Part shown: positions 1 through 7,460 of the stretch, one piece after another
Position numbering within the stretch: position 1 is the stretch's first letter
Layout of the letters: each line of letters begins with the position of its first letter
Source of the DNA: Chryseosolibacter sp049791675
Lineage (GTDB): Bacteria > Bacteroidota > Bacteroidia > Cytophagales > Cyclobacteriaceae
DNA length: 64,000 bases
NCBI GenBank assembly: GCA_049791675.1
Contig: JBARAD010000247.1
Coordinates: 27,396-91,395, forward strand
Reading direction: 5' to 3'
Program-made: the position numbers and the translations under genes
The notes under the pieces: generated by a model
Told to the model about the DNA's origin: nothing
Databases searched by the model: none
The model's input: only the letters and a program-made list of their open reading frames with translations

Positions 1-221
1 AGACTCGTATAACAGGTATTGACAAAAACTGTGATCGGTGTCCCTGCACAGCTGGAGATAAATTCCGCCGCCGGGTCTGCCGTAAAGTCAAAGATGACAT
101 CGTGGGAGTCAAGGTTCTTTTCCACATCATCGCGCTTTTCAAGATGCGTAAGCGAATGATGTCCAAATTTCTGCCGATATTCTTCAAGATGTATGCGTTC
201 ACCAATGACTAAAATTTTCAT
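1..221 (-). CDS. 5' part of an unidentified protein, cut by the window edge
   Basis: An open reverse-strand frame runs off the left edge. The likely start is the ATG at 221 (protein begins MKILVIGE); an in-frame ATG at 227 is also possible. About 73 residues are visible. The opening beta strand followed by a charged helix resembles the start of a Rossmann-type fold, and a later stretch (DVIFDFTADPAAEF) could be a second strand and helix. I do not recognise the family with confidence; a short 3-hydroxyacyl-CoA dehydrogenase-like protein is one possibility. It is divergent from ridA, sharing a 73-bp spacer. Confidence 0.55.
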   Translation of the reverse strand, partial: MKILVIGERIHLEEYRQKFGHHSLTHLEKRDDVEKNLDSHDVIFDFTADPAAEFISSCAGTPITVFVNTCYTS

Positions 222-226
222 GCTCA

Positions 227-261
227 TTTGGAAGTTGGCTTTGCAGATATAGCTATTTTTG
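227..261 (+). promoter_or_regulatory. Probable Bacteroidota-type promoter of ridA
   Basis: TATTTTTG at 254-261 fits the TAnnTTTG -7 element. A TTTG at 227-230 lies 23 bp upstream, slightly long for the -33 element; a TTG at 235-237 is the alternative, with 16 bp. It is placed about 34 bp before the ridA start. Weak evidence because the -33 box is ambiguous. Confidence 0.35.
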
Positions 262-294
262 GTGAAATCATGAAGTGAAATAAATCGCAAGCCC

Positions 295-681
295 ATGTCA
301 AATACCGTTGTATATTCTACACATGCCCCTGAGCCCATCGGTCCCTACAGCCAGGCGATCCTCGCCGGCAACATGCTGTTCATCAGTGGGCAGATAGCGA
401 TCCGGAAGTCCTCCGGTGATCTCATCATCGGAAACATTGAGGATGAAACAACCCAGGTCATGATTAACCTGAGTGAGGTGCTGAAAGCGGCAGGGTTTAC
501 TTTCAGGGAGGTCGTCAAGTGCTCTATCTTCCTGAAAGACATGGGTAATTTTCCGAAGGTTAACGAGATCTATGGTCAATACTTCACAGAAAAACCTCCG
601 GCGAGAGAAACGGTGGAGGTGAGCCGGCTGCCGAAGGATGTGAATGTGGAGATCTCGTGCATCGCCGTGAGGCCATCGTGA
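295..681 (+). CDS. ridA: RidA family reactive enamine/imine deaminase
   Basis: This 128-residue protein has the usual length and layout of the YjgF/YER057c/UK114 (RidA) family. These cytosolic trimeric enzymes hydrolyse reactive 2-aminoacrylate-type enamines released by PLP enzymes to keto acids and ammonia. Visible hallmarks are the N-terminal APEPIGPYSQA segment (about residues 11-21), the FISGQIA strand (29-35) and the C-terminal VEISCIAV strand near residue 118, which carries the conserved ESxCIA-like signature as EISCIA. The catalytic arginine is probably in PARETVEV (about residue 104). It is a single gene with its own putative promoter. A repeat-like spacer begins exactly at its stop codon. 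Confidence 0.93.
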   Translation: MSNTVVYSTHAPEPIGPYSQAILAGNMLFISGQIAIRKSSGDLIIGNIEDETTQVMINLSEVLKAAGFTFREVVKCSIFLKDMGNFPKVNEIYGQYFTEKPPARETVEVSRLPKDVNVEISCIAVRPS

Positions 682-939
682 GTGGTGAATAGTCAGTGGT
701 TTCGTGCGGCTGGCCGTTTGCCGTTCTGAAATCAGTGCATGCAGATTCGCAAATGGCGCTTACAGCCCGGGGCAGACCGCGACGCTTAACGATCAGCGGC
801 AGGTGTCATTGACCTTTGGCGAATTCGCGACTACATTCTACCAGCAAGCCCGATAGTTCGCCATAGAAAATGCTGACATCAAAACATGCGGCACATGTTG
901 GGCTGCAGGCGCACTCAGTATTCACAACTCACCACTCAC
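678..939. repeat. MITE-like intergenic element with 11-bp terminal inverted repeats
   Basis: This stretch fills most of the 316-bp spacer between ridA and gltX and holds no plausible gene. It begins with GTGAGTGGTGA (678-688), overlapping the ridA stop codon, and ends with the exact reverse complement TCACCACTCAC (929-939). The left end continues into TTCGTGCGGCT (about 701-711). The spacer at 21958 starts the same way and also has TTCGTGCGGCT. No transposase is present. The element could be a non-autonomous mobile repeat or a local expansion of TGAGTGGTGA-like units; the copy number in the genome is unknown. Confidence 0.45.
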
Positions 940-997
940 CCTTTGCCTTATCCGTGAAACCCTTTACCTTGCGGCGTTATTTTGAGGTTAACAGATC

Positions 998-2533
998 ATG
1001 AAAGATGTTCGCGTTCGTTTCGCTCCCAGTCCTACAGGAGCTTTGCATATCGGCGGTGTGAGAACCGCGCTTTACAACTACCTGCTTGCACGCAAGTTCA
1101 ATGGTACCATGATCCTGCGGATCGAAGATACTGACCAGAACAGGTTTGTCCCCGGTGCGGAAGAGTACATTCAAAAGTCTCTTGCGTGGGTTGGAATCCA
1201 GATCGACGAAGGCGTCGGCGTGGGTGGGCCCCATGCACCTTATCGCCAGTCGGAAAGAAAAGACATTTATAAACAGTATGCACAGCAACTCATAGACACG
1301 GGTGCGGCCTACTATGCTTTCGACACCGAACAGGAATTGGAGGCGATGCGTGAAAGGCTGAAAGCTGCGGGGGTCGCCATTCAGCAATACAACAGCATTA
1401 CGCGCATGGAAATGCGAAACTCGCTGACGCTGGATGCCGCCGAAGTAAGCGCGCTGATTGAGTCCGGTTATCCCTATGTGATCCGGTTAAAGGTTCCGCG
1501 AAAAGAGGAAGTGCGTTTGAATGACCTGATCCGCGGATGGGTGATGGTACACTCTTCACAAATCGATGACAAGGTGTTGATGAAATCCGATGGTATGCCT
1601 ACGTACCATCTGGCCAACGTGGTCGATGATTACCTGATGAAAATATCGCACGTGATCCGCGGGGAAGAATGGCTTCCTTCGGCGCCATTGCATGTTTTGC
1701 TTTACAAATACCTCGGATGGGAGAAGGAGATGCCGCAGTTCGCCCACCTGCCACTATTGTTAAAGCCCGATGGCAATGGTAAGCTCAGCAAACGCGACGC
1801 CGAACGTATGGGATTTCCGATCTTCCCGCTTAACTGGAAGGATCCGGAATCCGGAGAAACTTCGATTGGCTATAGGGAAGCCGGCTATCTTCCGGAGGCG
1901 CTGATAAATTTTCTGGCATTCCTCGGCTGGAACCCCGGATCTACACAGGAGATATTCTCCATGGAAGAGCTCATTCGCGAATTTACACTGGAGCGCATCA
2001 ACAAGGCAGGCGCGCGTTTCGATATCCTGAAAGCGCAATGGTATAATCAGCATTACCTCCGCCAAAAACCAGTGGAGGAGCTTGCTGGTTATCTGCTCGC
2101 ATCGCTCGCGAAGGAGGGCATCTCATGCCCCGACGAAAAGGCCGTCAAAATTGCAGCTGTAATGCAAGAAAGAATCACTTTCCCCCAGGATCTTTGGGAG
2201 CAGGGACGGTTTTTCTTCCAGGCTCCGGCCAGCTATGAGGAAGCGGTGGTCGCCAAACGCTGGAATGCGGATGCGGTAAAAGTTCTCACCGCCTACCGTG
2301 ACGCCATTCGGGATACTGAGACCTTTGATGCTGGAATCGCGAAAAATACGCTGGAGAAGGTAACTGCCGCTCTGGGCATCGGAACCGGCAAGATTTTACA
2401 GGCGGTTCGTTTGAGCATAACAGGCGCTGGTGGGGGGCCTGACCTCATGATGATCATGGAAATTATCGGAAAAAACGAGGTTATACAGAGAATTGACCAT
2501 GCTTTGAAAACTTTACAGGTGAAAGTTTCGTAA
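998..2533 (+). CDS. gltX: Glutamate--tRNA ligase
   Basis: A 511-residue class I aminoacyl-tRNA synthetase that charges tRNA-Glu with glutamate in the cytosol. The N-terminal catalytic domain opens with FAPSPTGALHIGG, containing the HIGH-type motif (HIGG, residues 17-20). The KMSKS-type loop appears as KLSKR at residues 262-266. The remaining C-terminal half is the helical anticodon-binding region. Length and order match bacterial GltX. The ATG at 998 places the first strand right before the HIGH motif, so the start is secure. A small protein gene follows 8 bp after the stop and is probably co-transcribed. Whether it is discriminating for Glu or also charges tRNA-Gln cannot be told from sequence alone. 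Confidence 0.97.
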   Translation: MKDVRVRFAPSPTGALHIGGVRTALYNYLLARKFNGTMILRIEDTDQNRFVPGAEEYIQKSLAWVGIQIDEGVGVGGPHAPYRQSERKDIYKQYAQQLIDTGAAYYAFDTEQELEAMRERLKAAGVAIQQYNSITRMEMRNSLTLDAAEVSALIESGYPYVIRLKVPRKEEVRLNDLIRGWVMVHSSQIDDKVLMKSDGMPTYHLANVVDDYLMKISHVIRGEEWLPSAPLHVLLYKYLGWEKEMPQFAHLPLLLKPDGNGKLSKRDAERMGFPIFPLNWKDPESGETSIGYREAGYLPEALINFLAFLGWNPGSTQEIFSMEELIREFTLERINKAGARFDILKAQWYNQHYLRQKPVEELAGYLLASLAKEGISCPDEKAVKIAAVMQERITFPQDLWEQGRFFFQAPASYEEAVVAKRWNADAVKVLTAYRDAIRDTETFDAGIAKNTLEKVTAALGIGTGKILQAVRLSITGAGGGPDLMMIMEIIGKNEVIQRIDHALKTLQVKVS

Positions 2534-2541
2534 ATTAAAGT

Positions 2542-2769
2542 ATGACGAAAAAAGAGAATTCCAGCAATAAAAAGAATACTCCCAAACCAAGGGTCCACAA
2601 AGACCTTCAGGGATTTGACGTCACCATAGATTCATTTGGTGAGATCAAATCGAACATGAACATTGAGAAGATCAATGAGTTCCTGAACAAAAATGTTGAT
2701 GACAAGAAACTGGCGGAGCGGGAGGATTATGATGAGATGAAGAAAGGTAATAAGAAGAAGAAAGGCTAA
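2542..2769 (+). CDS. Small highly charged protein of unknown function
   Basis: A 75-residue protein very rich in lysine, asparagine and acidic residues, with lysine-rich ends (MTKKENSSNKK and KKGNKKKKG). The centre reads GFDVTIDSFGEIKSNMNIEKINEFLNK in pieces: a short predicted strand followed by a helix. It starts 8 bp after gltX and ends just before a good terminator, so it is the last gene of a gltX transcript. I recall similar small proteins next to gltX in other Cytophagales, but this is unverified. No function can be assigned; the basic tails would allow nucleic acid or ribosome binding. Confidence 0.75.
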   Translation: MTKKENSSNKKNTPKPRVHKDLQGFDVTIDSFGEIKSNMNIEKINEFLNKNVDDKKLAEREDYDEMKKGNKKKKG

Positions 2770-2808
2770 ATCATGCTTCAATTCCTTTTATTGGCTTAAG
2801 CATAACAG

Positions 2809-2846
2809 AAGCCTGAGATCTTTATTGATTTCAGGCTTTTTCTTTT
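2809..2846 (+). terminator. Rho-independent terminator after gltX operon
   Basis: AAGCCTGA (2809-2816) pairs perfectly with TCAGGCTT (2831-2838) across a 14-nt loop and is followed by a T-rich run to 2846. Confidence 0.8.
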
Positions 2847-2927
2847 AATTTGTTCCCAGGTCGGCGGAACCCCCTTTCGGATTGTCCCCCGGCACCCATC
2901 ACCACCACACTTATCAAAACAAAACTT

Positions 2928-3698
2928 ATGGCATCACACGAAATCGATTATCAGATCAAAGGAGAAAGTATTCAGATTGTTGAGGTAGAACTGGATCCGC
3001 TCGAAACCGTTATCGCGGAAGCCGGTGCGATGTTGTTTATGGAAGACGGCATTGCGTTCGAGGCGAAGATGGGTGATGGGTCAAATCCCAATCAGGGAAT
3101 ATTTGATAAGCTGCTTTCCGTTGGAAGCCGGATACTCACCGGCGAATCGTTATTCATGACGCACTTCACAAACAGGGGCAACCGCAAGGCAAAGCTAGGG
3201 TTCTCCGCTCCTTATCCCGGCACCGTTATCCCTGTTAATCTGTCACAGTGCCCGGGTCGCGAGCTGATCGTTCAGAAAGATGGTTTCCTGTGCGCTGCCT
3301 TCGGAACAAAAGTGTCGATCACGTTTAATAAAAGATTAGGGTCCGGTCTTGTGGGCGGCGAAGGGTTCATTCTGCAGAAGCTTCAGGGCGATGGTAAGGC
3401 TTTTGTGCACGCCGGAGGAACCGTCATTGAAAGGACACTGAACAATGAAACGCTGCGGGTAGACACGGGTTGTGTGGTGGCCTTCGAATCCCAGATACAT
3501 TTTGATGTTCAAATGTCAGGGGGCTTGCGGTCCATGATCTTCGGTGGCGAAGGAATGTTCCTGGCGACGTTGCAAGGCACCGGAAAGGTGTGGCTTCAAT
3601 CCATGCCGATCCGGAAACTTGTTCAGGCGCTGGCACCCTATGGCGCTAACCGGGGGAAAGAGGGAAGCTCGCTTCTTGGAAGTTTTCTCGAGCGCTGA
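2928..3698 (+). CDS. AIM24 / TIGR00266 family protein
   Basis: A protein of 256 residues from the ATG at 2928 (MASHEIDYQIKG). An upstream in-frame ATG at 2850 is unlikely because it sits 4 bp after the terminator and adds an unstructured leader. The family has a repetitive beta-sandwich (tubby-like/AIM24 fold). Visible signatures are EAGAMLFMEDG (about residues 30-40), GGEGFILQKLQGDG and its partial duplicate GGEGMFLATLQGTG, and HAGGTVIERTL. The two GGEG-FxLxKLxGxG segments mark the internal repeat. The bacterial role is unknown; yeast AIM24 is mitochondrial and affects cristae. No signal peptide is visible, so it is probably cytosolic or membrane-associated. Confidence 0.85.
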   Translation: MASHEIDYQIKGESIQIVEVELDPLETVIAEAGAMLFMEDGIAFEAKMGDGSNPNQGIFDKLLSVGSRILTGESLFMTHFTNRGNRKAKLGFSAPYPGTVIPVNLSQCPGRELIVQKDGFLCAAFGTKVSITFNKRLGSGLVGGEGFILQKLQGDGKAFVHAGGTVIERTLNNETLRVDTGCVVAFESQIHFDVQMSGGLRSMIFGGEGMFLATLQGTGKVWLQSMPIRKLVQALAPYGANRGKEGSSLLGSFLER

Positions 3699-3862
3699 TG
3701 ACGCCTGGGCCGCACGTTGCATCAGACTTCCGAATCAACACCTTCATGCGCAAGCAGGGACTGATGCCTGTGACAAAAAATTTGATTGCTCATGGTATCC
3801 GCAAATACCCGGGAAAAATGTTTCCATAGAAATCCAGCATTGTATTAAACTTGAATGCTAAG

Positions 3863-5071
3863 ATGCTAAAGATCGGCCTTATTCGAGAAGGAAAGATCCC
3901 GCCCGATAAACGGGTGGCCTTCACGCCGTTGCAGGCGCAGGAAATTCAGCAGCGTTTCAAGGGGGTGGATATCATTTGCCAGCAGAGCGATGTGCGCGCT
4001 TTCCGCGATGAGGAATACACGGAACTCGGAATTAAAGTATCCGCGGACGTAACTGCATGCGACATCCTGCTGGGAATAAAGGAGGTTCCCATTACAAATC
4101 TGATTCCTGATAAGACTTACCTTTTCTTTTCTCACACCCTCAAGAAACAACCGTACAATAAACAATTATTGCAGGAGATCTTGAAGAAAAGAATCATGCT
4201 CATTGATTACGAAGCACTGAAAGACCGGCTTGGTAATCGCCTGGTTGCGTTCGGGCGCTACGCCGGAATTGTCGGGGCGTATAACGCATTGTGGACCTAT
4301 GGGAAACGTTTTGATCTTTTTTCTCTCCGGCGTGCCTTCGAGTGTTATGATATCAACGACCTCAAGCGCGAGTTGAGGAAGGTACAGCTTCCTCCGATAA
4401 AGATAATTCTGACTGGCGCCGGCCGCGTGGCAAAGGGATCGATGGAAACACTGGACACTGCCAATATCCGCAAAGTAAAGGCCCAGGATTTCCTGGAACA
4501 AACCTTTACCGAACCCGTATACGTTCAGCTCAGCAGCGGCGATTATCATAAGCGCAAAGAGGGAGGAAGTTTCAACCGCGATGAGTTTCATAAATATCCC
4601 GAGCGTTATGATACTAACTTCAGAGCGTTTGCAGCGGTGGCGGATATGCTGATTGCAGGAGCATACTGGAATCCTAAGGCGCCTGTGTTGTTCACGCCTC
4701 AGGACATGAATTCGCATTCATTCAAAATAAAGATAGTTGCCGACATCACCTGTGATATCAATGGATCTATACCGAGTACAAAGAAGGCCAGCACCATTGT
4801 AGATCCTGTGTATGATTATGATCCGTATACGGATAGCATTCAGCCACCCCTGTCGGATGATAAATTTGTCACGGTGATGGCCATTGACAATCTACCCTGC
4901 GAACTGCCCCGAAGCGCGTCCGAAGAATTTGGAAGAGACCTGATCGACCGCATCCTTCCTGCTTTGATCGGCAACGACAACGAAGAAGTGATCCGTCGCG
5001 CTACCCTCACACAGGACGGAAAGTTGACGGAGCCTTTCAGGTATCTCGAGGATTATGTTTCCAAGCCATAA
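3863..5071 (+). CDS. NAD(P)-dependent oxidoreductase, alanine dehydrogenase / saccharopine dehydrogenase-like
   Basis: 402 residues from the ATG at 3863 (MLKIGLIREGKIPPDKR). A TTG at 3851 in the same frame is less likely. The N-terminal half has the AlaDh/PNT N-domain pattern: RxxKxPPDxRVAFTP near residue 10-20 and YLFFSHTLKKQ (about 86-96), a signature close to the lysine-forming saccharopine dehydrogenases. A glycine-rich nucleotide-binding motif, ILTGAGRVAKG, lies near residue 185, and the C-terminal part carries DITCDINGSIP. The likely reaction is NAD(P)-linked oxidation of an amino acid or opine. The substrate cannot be deduced; saccharopine or alanine are candidates. The next gene follows 9 bp after the stop, suggesting co-transcription. 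Confidence 0.85.
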   Translation: MLKIGLIREGKIPPDKRVAFTPLQAQEIQQRFKGVDIICQQSDVRAFRDEEYTELGIKVSADVTACDILLGIKEVPITNLIPDKTYLFFSHTLKKQPYNKQLLQEILKKRIMLIDYEALKDRLGNRLVAFGRYAGIVGAYNALWTYGKRFDLFSLRRAFECYDINDLKRELRKVQLPPIKIILTGAGRVAKGSMETLDTANIRKVKAQDFLEQTFTEPVYVQLSSGDYHKRKEGGSFNRDEFHKYPERYDTNFRAFAAVADMLIAGAYWNPKAPVLFTPQDMNSHSFKIKIVADITCDINGSIPSTKKASTIVDPVYDYDPYTDSIQPPLSDDKFVTVMAIDNLPCELPRSASEEFGRDLIDRILPALIGNDNEEVIRRATLTQDGKLTEPFRYLEDYVSKP

Positions 5072-5080
5072 TACAGGACG

Positions 5081-5533
5081 ATGCAGCGTATCAAACAGCA
5101 ACTGTACAACCTTTGCCTGGAGTACCTGGAGAAAAGGATCCAAGCGGCCCGGGAGGCGATAGAAGCCGCGCAGCAGTCTGCAAACGATGAAACGAAAAGC
5201 AGCTCCGGAGATAAGTATGAGACCGGACGCGCGATGATGCAGTTGGAAGTTGAAAAAAACGCGTCGCAGCTGTCAGAATCCATGAAGCTAAAGCACACGC
5301 TGGATCAGATCCGCATTGACCATACTGCTGCAACTGTTCAGCCGGGGAGCCTGGTGGTCACAGATCGCGAAGTGTTCTTTATGGCCATCAGCCTCGGAAA
5401 AGTAAAGGTTGACGACAGAAACTATCTTGTAATTTCGCCTGCTTCTCCCCTTGGACAAAAGCTGATGGGCCTTAAATCCGGTGACCGGACGACGTTCAAG
5501 GATCAGCCATATATCATTCAGGAAATCATTTAA
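5081..5533 (+). CDS. GreA/GreB-like small protein (coiled coil plus C-terminal-like domain)
   Basis: 150 residues. The first 80 are strongly helical with heptad-like spacing (YLEKRIQAAREAIEAAQQSA, then SGDKYETGRAMMQLEVEKN and a further helix). The last 60 form a small beta domain: GSLVVTDREVFFMAISLG, then ISPASPLGQKLMGLKSGD. A coiled coil followed by a domain with SPxSPLGxxLxGxKxGD is the layout of GreA/GreB transcript-cleavage factors, and the last motif is typical of their C-terminal FKBP-like domain. It may modulate RNA polymerase through the secondary channel. Such proteins are, as I recall, often mislabelled 3-oxoacyl-ACP synthase; nothing here supports that. It lies 9 bp after the oxidoreductase and 17 bp before the DUF4286 gene. 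Confidence 0.75.
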   Translation: MQRIKQQLYNLCLEYLEKRIQAAREAIEAAQQSANDETKSSSGDKYETGRAMMQLEVEKNASQLSESMKLKHTLDQIRIDHTAATVQPGSLVVTDREVFFMAISLGKVKVDDRNYLVISPASPLGQKLMGLKSGDRTTFKDQPYIIQEII

Positions 5534-5550
5534 AGTTTTTAATTTTGACT

Positions 5551-5862
5551 ATGCTTTTATACAATGTAACCGTTGGTGTGGATAAGGAGGCTGAGGAAGA
5601 GTGGCTTCAGTACATGCGGGAGAAACATATCAAGGATGTCTTGAACACCGGATTGTTTGTCGGGTCGAAAATGTATCGCGTCCTGCACGATCAGGACGAT
5701 GGCTCCATTTCTTATAGCGTTCAGTATTTTGCAAAAACTATTGAAGACGTGCAGAAATATCTGGAAGTGTTTGCTCCTGCTTTAATTGAAGAACACCGTA
5801 GAAAATTTCACAACCGTCATGTGGCGTTTATGACGCTGCTGGATGAGGTGCAGGATCGCTAA
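5551..5862 (+). CDS. DUF4286 family protein
   Basis: 103 residues from the ATG at 5551; an in-frame TTG at 5545 would add two residues. The sequence MLLYNVTVGVDKEAEEEWLQYM, followed by HIKDVLNTGLF and a central YSVQYFAKTIEDVQKYL, fits the DUF4286 family, a small ferredoxin-like alpha/beta domain common in Bacteroidota. The C-terminal FHNRHVAFMTLLDEV is typical. Function is unknown; the fold resembles dimeric alpha-beta barrel monooxygenase-like or stress-response domains. It is probably the last gene of the operon starting at 3863, given the close spacing and the stem-loop that follows. Confidence 0.85.
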   Translation: MLLYNVTVGVDKEAEEEWLQYMREKHIKDVLNTGLFVGSKMYRVLHDQDDGSISYSVQYFAKTIEDVQKYLEVFAPALIEEHRRKFHNRHVAFMTLLDEVQDR

Positions 5863-5878
5863 ACATGGCGCACAAGGT

Positions 5879-5910
5879 AATGCTCTTGGTGCGTCAGGGC
5901 ATTGGTTTTT
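5879..5910 (+). terminator. Possible terminator after the DUF4286 gene
   Basis: AATGCTCT (5879-5886) pairs with AGGGCATT (5896-5903), with one G-U pair and a 9-nt loop, followed by GGTTTTT. The stem is moderate. The rest of the spacer to the slipin stop at 6140 (about 230 bp) shows no gene or strong structure apart from a T9 run near 6010. Confidence 0.45.
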
Positions 5911-6139
5911 CCCCTCCGGACTGTGAGATATTCTTTCGGTATTTCAGATCCTGTTCGGATCAACGTTACGATCCTTTTCGTATTCGCTCGTCCGGAAATA
6001 CGTCATAGGTTTTTTTTTGAAAACAACAGATGTCATATCTCATAAGCGTAAACAGTTCCTTTCTGAAGCCGACTCCTCGAATCGCTCCGTCAGGCCATTA
6101 ACAGTAGTGGCCGTCAGCGCAGGTCCGGATGATCGCGCA

Positions 6140-7048
6140 TTACTTTGTTAAAGGTTCGATCGGGCGTTCCTGTTCCTGCGATTTTGCCAGTGACACGAGT
6201 CCGCCAATGACTCCAAGGTTCATGGAATCCAGTGCGGAGCTGGGGACGATCACCATCGAACCTTTCTCCTTCAGGCCTTCAAATAACATGTTCATGCCGC
6301 GCAGGTGTAGTGCAACAGGGTTGTTCCGGTATTGCTCGCTTGCAGCGGCAAACTTTTCGGCAATTTCTGTTTCAGCAGTGCCCAGGATTACCCTTGCCCT
6401 GCGTTCTCTTTCCGCTTGCGCCTGCTTGCTCATGGCATCCGCAAGCGCCGGAGGAATGACAATATCCTTGATCCCCACATTCTGGCATGTGATTCCCCAG
6501 GGATTGGTATTGTGGTCGAGAACCTTTTGAAGATCTTCCGCGATCTTGTCACGGTCCTGCAGAAGATCGGCGAGCTCGTGCTTTCCAATGATGTCGCGCA
6601 GACCGGTTTGCGCAATATAGGAGATCGCCAATTCGTACTCCTGGACTTCAAGGGCGGCTTTCTCGACATCCCACACCGTCCAATAGACAACGGCATCGAC
6701 ATTCACAGGAACCGTATCTTTTGTCAATGTTTGCTCAGCGAGGAAATCAGTAACCCTGATGCGCTGATCGACATATTTGTCAATGCTGTCAATGATAGGG
6801 ATAATGAAGAACAAACCGGGCCCTTTCAGTCCTTTGTAACTACCCATTCTCAGAATTACCGCTTTTTCCCACTGGTCGGCTATATGTATGGAGGACGCGA
6901 TCAGGATGGATGCTAAGATGCAGATTACCAAAGCCACGTCATTGGTTATCTGGAAGCGGTACATCGCCAGCGAAGCACTTAATAGAATCACCAGTACCGT
7001 GATGGATATGGCGTTGAAGTAATTCTTTGTGACAACATTCTTTTTCAT
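6140..7048 (-). CDS. Slipin / stomatin-like SPFH-domain membrane protein
   Basis: 302 residues. Two hydrophobic segments lie near the N-terminus (about residues 13-32 and 38-55), followed by a band 7/SPFH domain. Family signatures are the segment EKAVILRMGSYKGLKGPGLFF (in pieces, about residues 60-82), IDSIDKYVDQRIRV, and the region VPVNVDAVVYWTVWD typical of slipins. A coiled-coil stretch follows (ADAMSKQAQAERERRARVI). SPFH proteins form membrane-anchored oligomeric cages and organise membrane microdomains; the specific client is unknown. It starts 1 bp after the stop of the GntR regulator gene, so both form one operon under the palindromic operator. Usual NfeD partner proteins are not adjacent. 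Confidence 0.92.
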   Translation of the reverse strand: MKKNVVTKNYFNAISITVLVILLSASLAMYRFQITNDVALVICILASILIASSIHIADQWEKAVILRMGSYKGLKGPGLFFIIPIIDSIDKYVDQRIRVTDFLAEQTLTKDTVPVNVDAVVYWTVWDVEKAALEVQEYELAISYIAQTGLRDIIGKHELADLLQDRDKIAEDLQKVLDHNTNPWGITCQNVGIKDIVIPPALADAMSKQAQAERERRARVILGTAETEIAEKFAAASEQYRNNPVALHLRGMNMLFEGLKEKGSMVIVPSSALDSMNLGVIGGLVSLAKSQEQERPIEPLTK

Positions 7049-7049
7049 G

Positions 7050-7418
7050 TTAAGTCTGTTTTTTAAGTTGTGTAATCAGATCCGGCACGGAAAATCCGTA
7101 GCTATGCGCAACGGTGACGAACTCATGGCATATGTCCTGGAGTTTTTTTCTTCTTTCTTTTTCTGACAGGTCGATGTCCACCTGGCCGATGAAGGTGCCT
7201 GTGCCCTGCTGCGTTTCAAGAATATTCTGGATTTCGAGCTCTTTATAGGCCTTGGCAATGGTGTTCAGGTTCACTTTTAATTCCACCGCCAATGCCCGCA
7301 CTGTGGGCAATTGTTCGCCCACTTTCAATTTCCCGGATGCAATTCCGTATCTGATCTGATCGATCACCTGCCTGTAGAATGGTACGCCCGCTTTAGGGTC
7401 CAAAACAAAATTTATCAT
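7050..7418 (-). CDS. GntR family (YtrA-like) transcriptional regulator
   Basis: 122 residues from the ATG at 7418 (MINFVLDPKAGVPFYRQV). A longer frame to 7595 exists, but the extension crosses the promoter and operator and is not protein-like. The winged helix-turn-helix domain covers about residues 10-75: the YRQVIDQIRYGIASGKLKVG start and the LPTVRALAVELKVNLNTIAK recognition segment are textbook GntR. The C-terminal tail is only about 45 residues, as in the YtrA subfamily, which lacks a large ligand-binding domain. It forms an operon with the slipin gene 1 bp downstream. The perfect palindrome just upstream is very probably its own operator, implying autoregulation and control of slipin expression. 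Confidence 0.92.
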   Translation of the reverse strand: MINFVLDPKAGVPFYRQVIDQIRYGIASGKLKVGEQLPTVRALAVELKVNLNTIAKAYKELEIQNILETQQGTGTFIGQVDIDLSEKERRKKLQDICHEFVTVAHSYGFSVPDLITQLKKQT

Positions 7419-7434
7419 TGGCCTAAATATATAA

Positions 7435-7454
7435 TGTACTATATATATAGTACA
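7435..7454. promoter_or_regulatory. Perfect 20-bp palindrome, probable GntR/YtrA operator
   Basis: The sequence TGTACTATATATATAGTACA is its own reverse complement over all 20 bp. It ends 17 bp before the start codon of the GntR gene. YtrA-type regulators bind sites with outer GT..AC and an AT-rich centre, so this fits an autoregulatory operator. On the reverse strand it overlaps by two bases the -7 element at 7453-7460, so a bound repressor would block initiation. Confidence 0.8.
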
Positions 7455-7460
7455 AAGATA
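7453..7460 (-). promoter_or_regulatory. -7 promoter element of the GntR-slipin operon
   Basis: Read on the reverse strand this is TATCTTTG, a full match to the Bacteroidota TAnnTTTG -7 consensus. No convincing -33 TTG was found at the usual distance. It touches the palindromic operator. Confidence 0.5.

Noticed and set aside
3544..3861. 105-codon forward frame overlapping the AIM24-like gene end
   Set aside because: Mostly within the other gene in another frame; the remaining part shows no similarity to known proteins.
4166..4717. 183-codon open frame antisense to the dehydrogenase-like gene
   Set aside because: Contained in a gene with conserved Rossmann motifs; no own start context.
5081..5533. 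Label 3-oxoacyl-ACP synthase for the small Gre-like protein
   Set aside because: No thiolase fold features, no active-site Cys motif and only 150 residues.
6332..6916. 194-codon open frame antisense to slipin
   Set aside because: No protein-like features and overlaps the SPFH domain.
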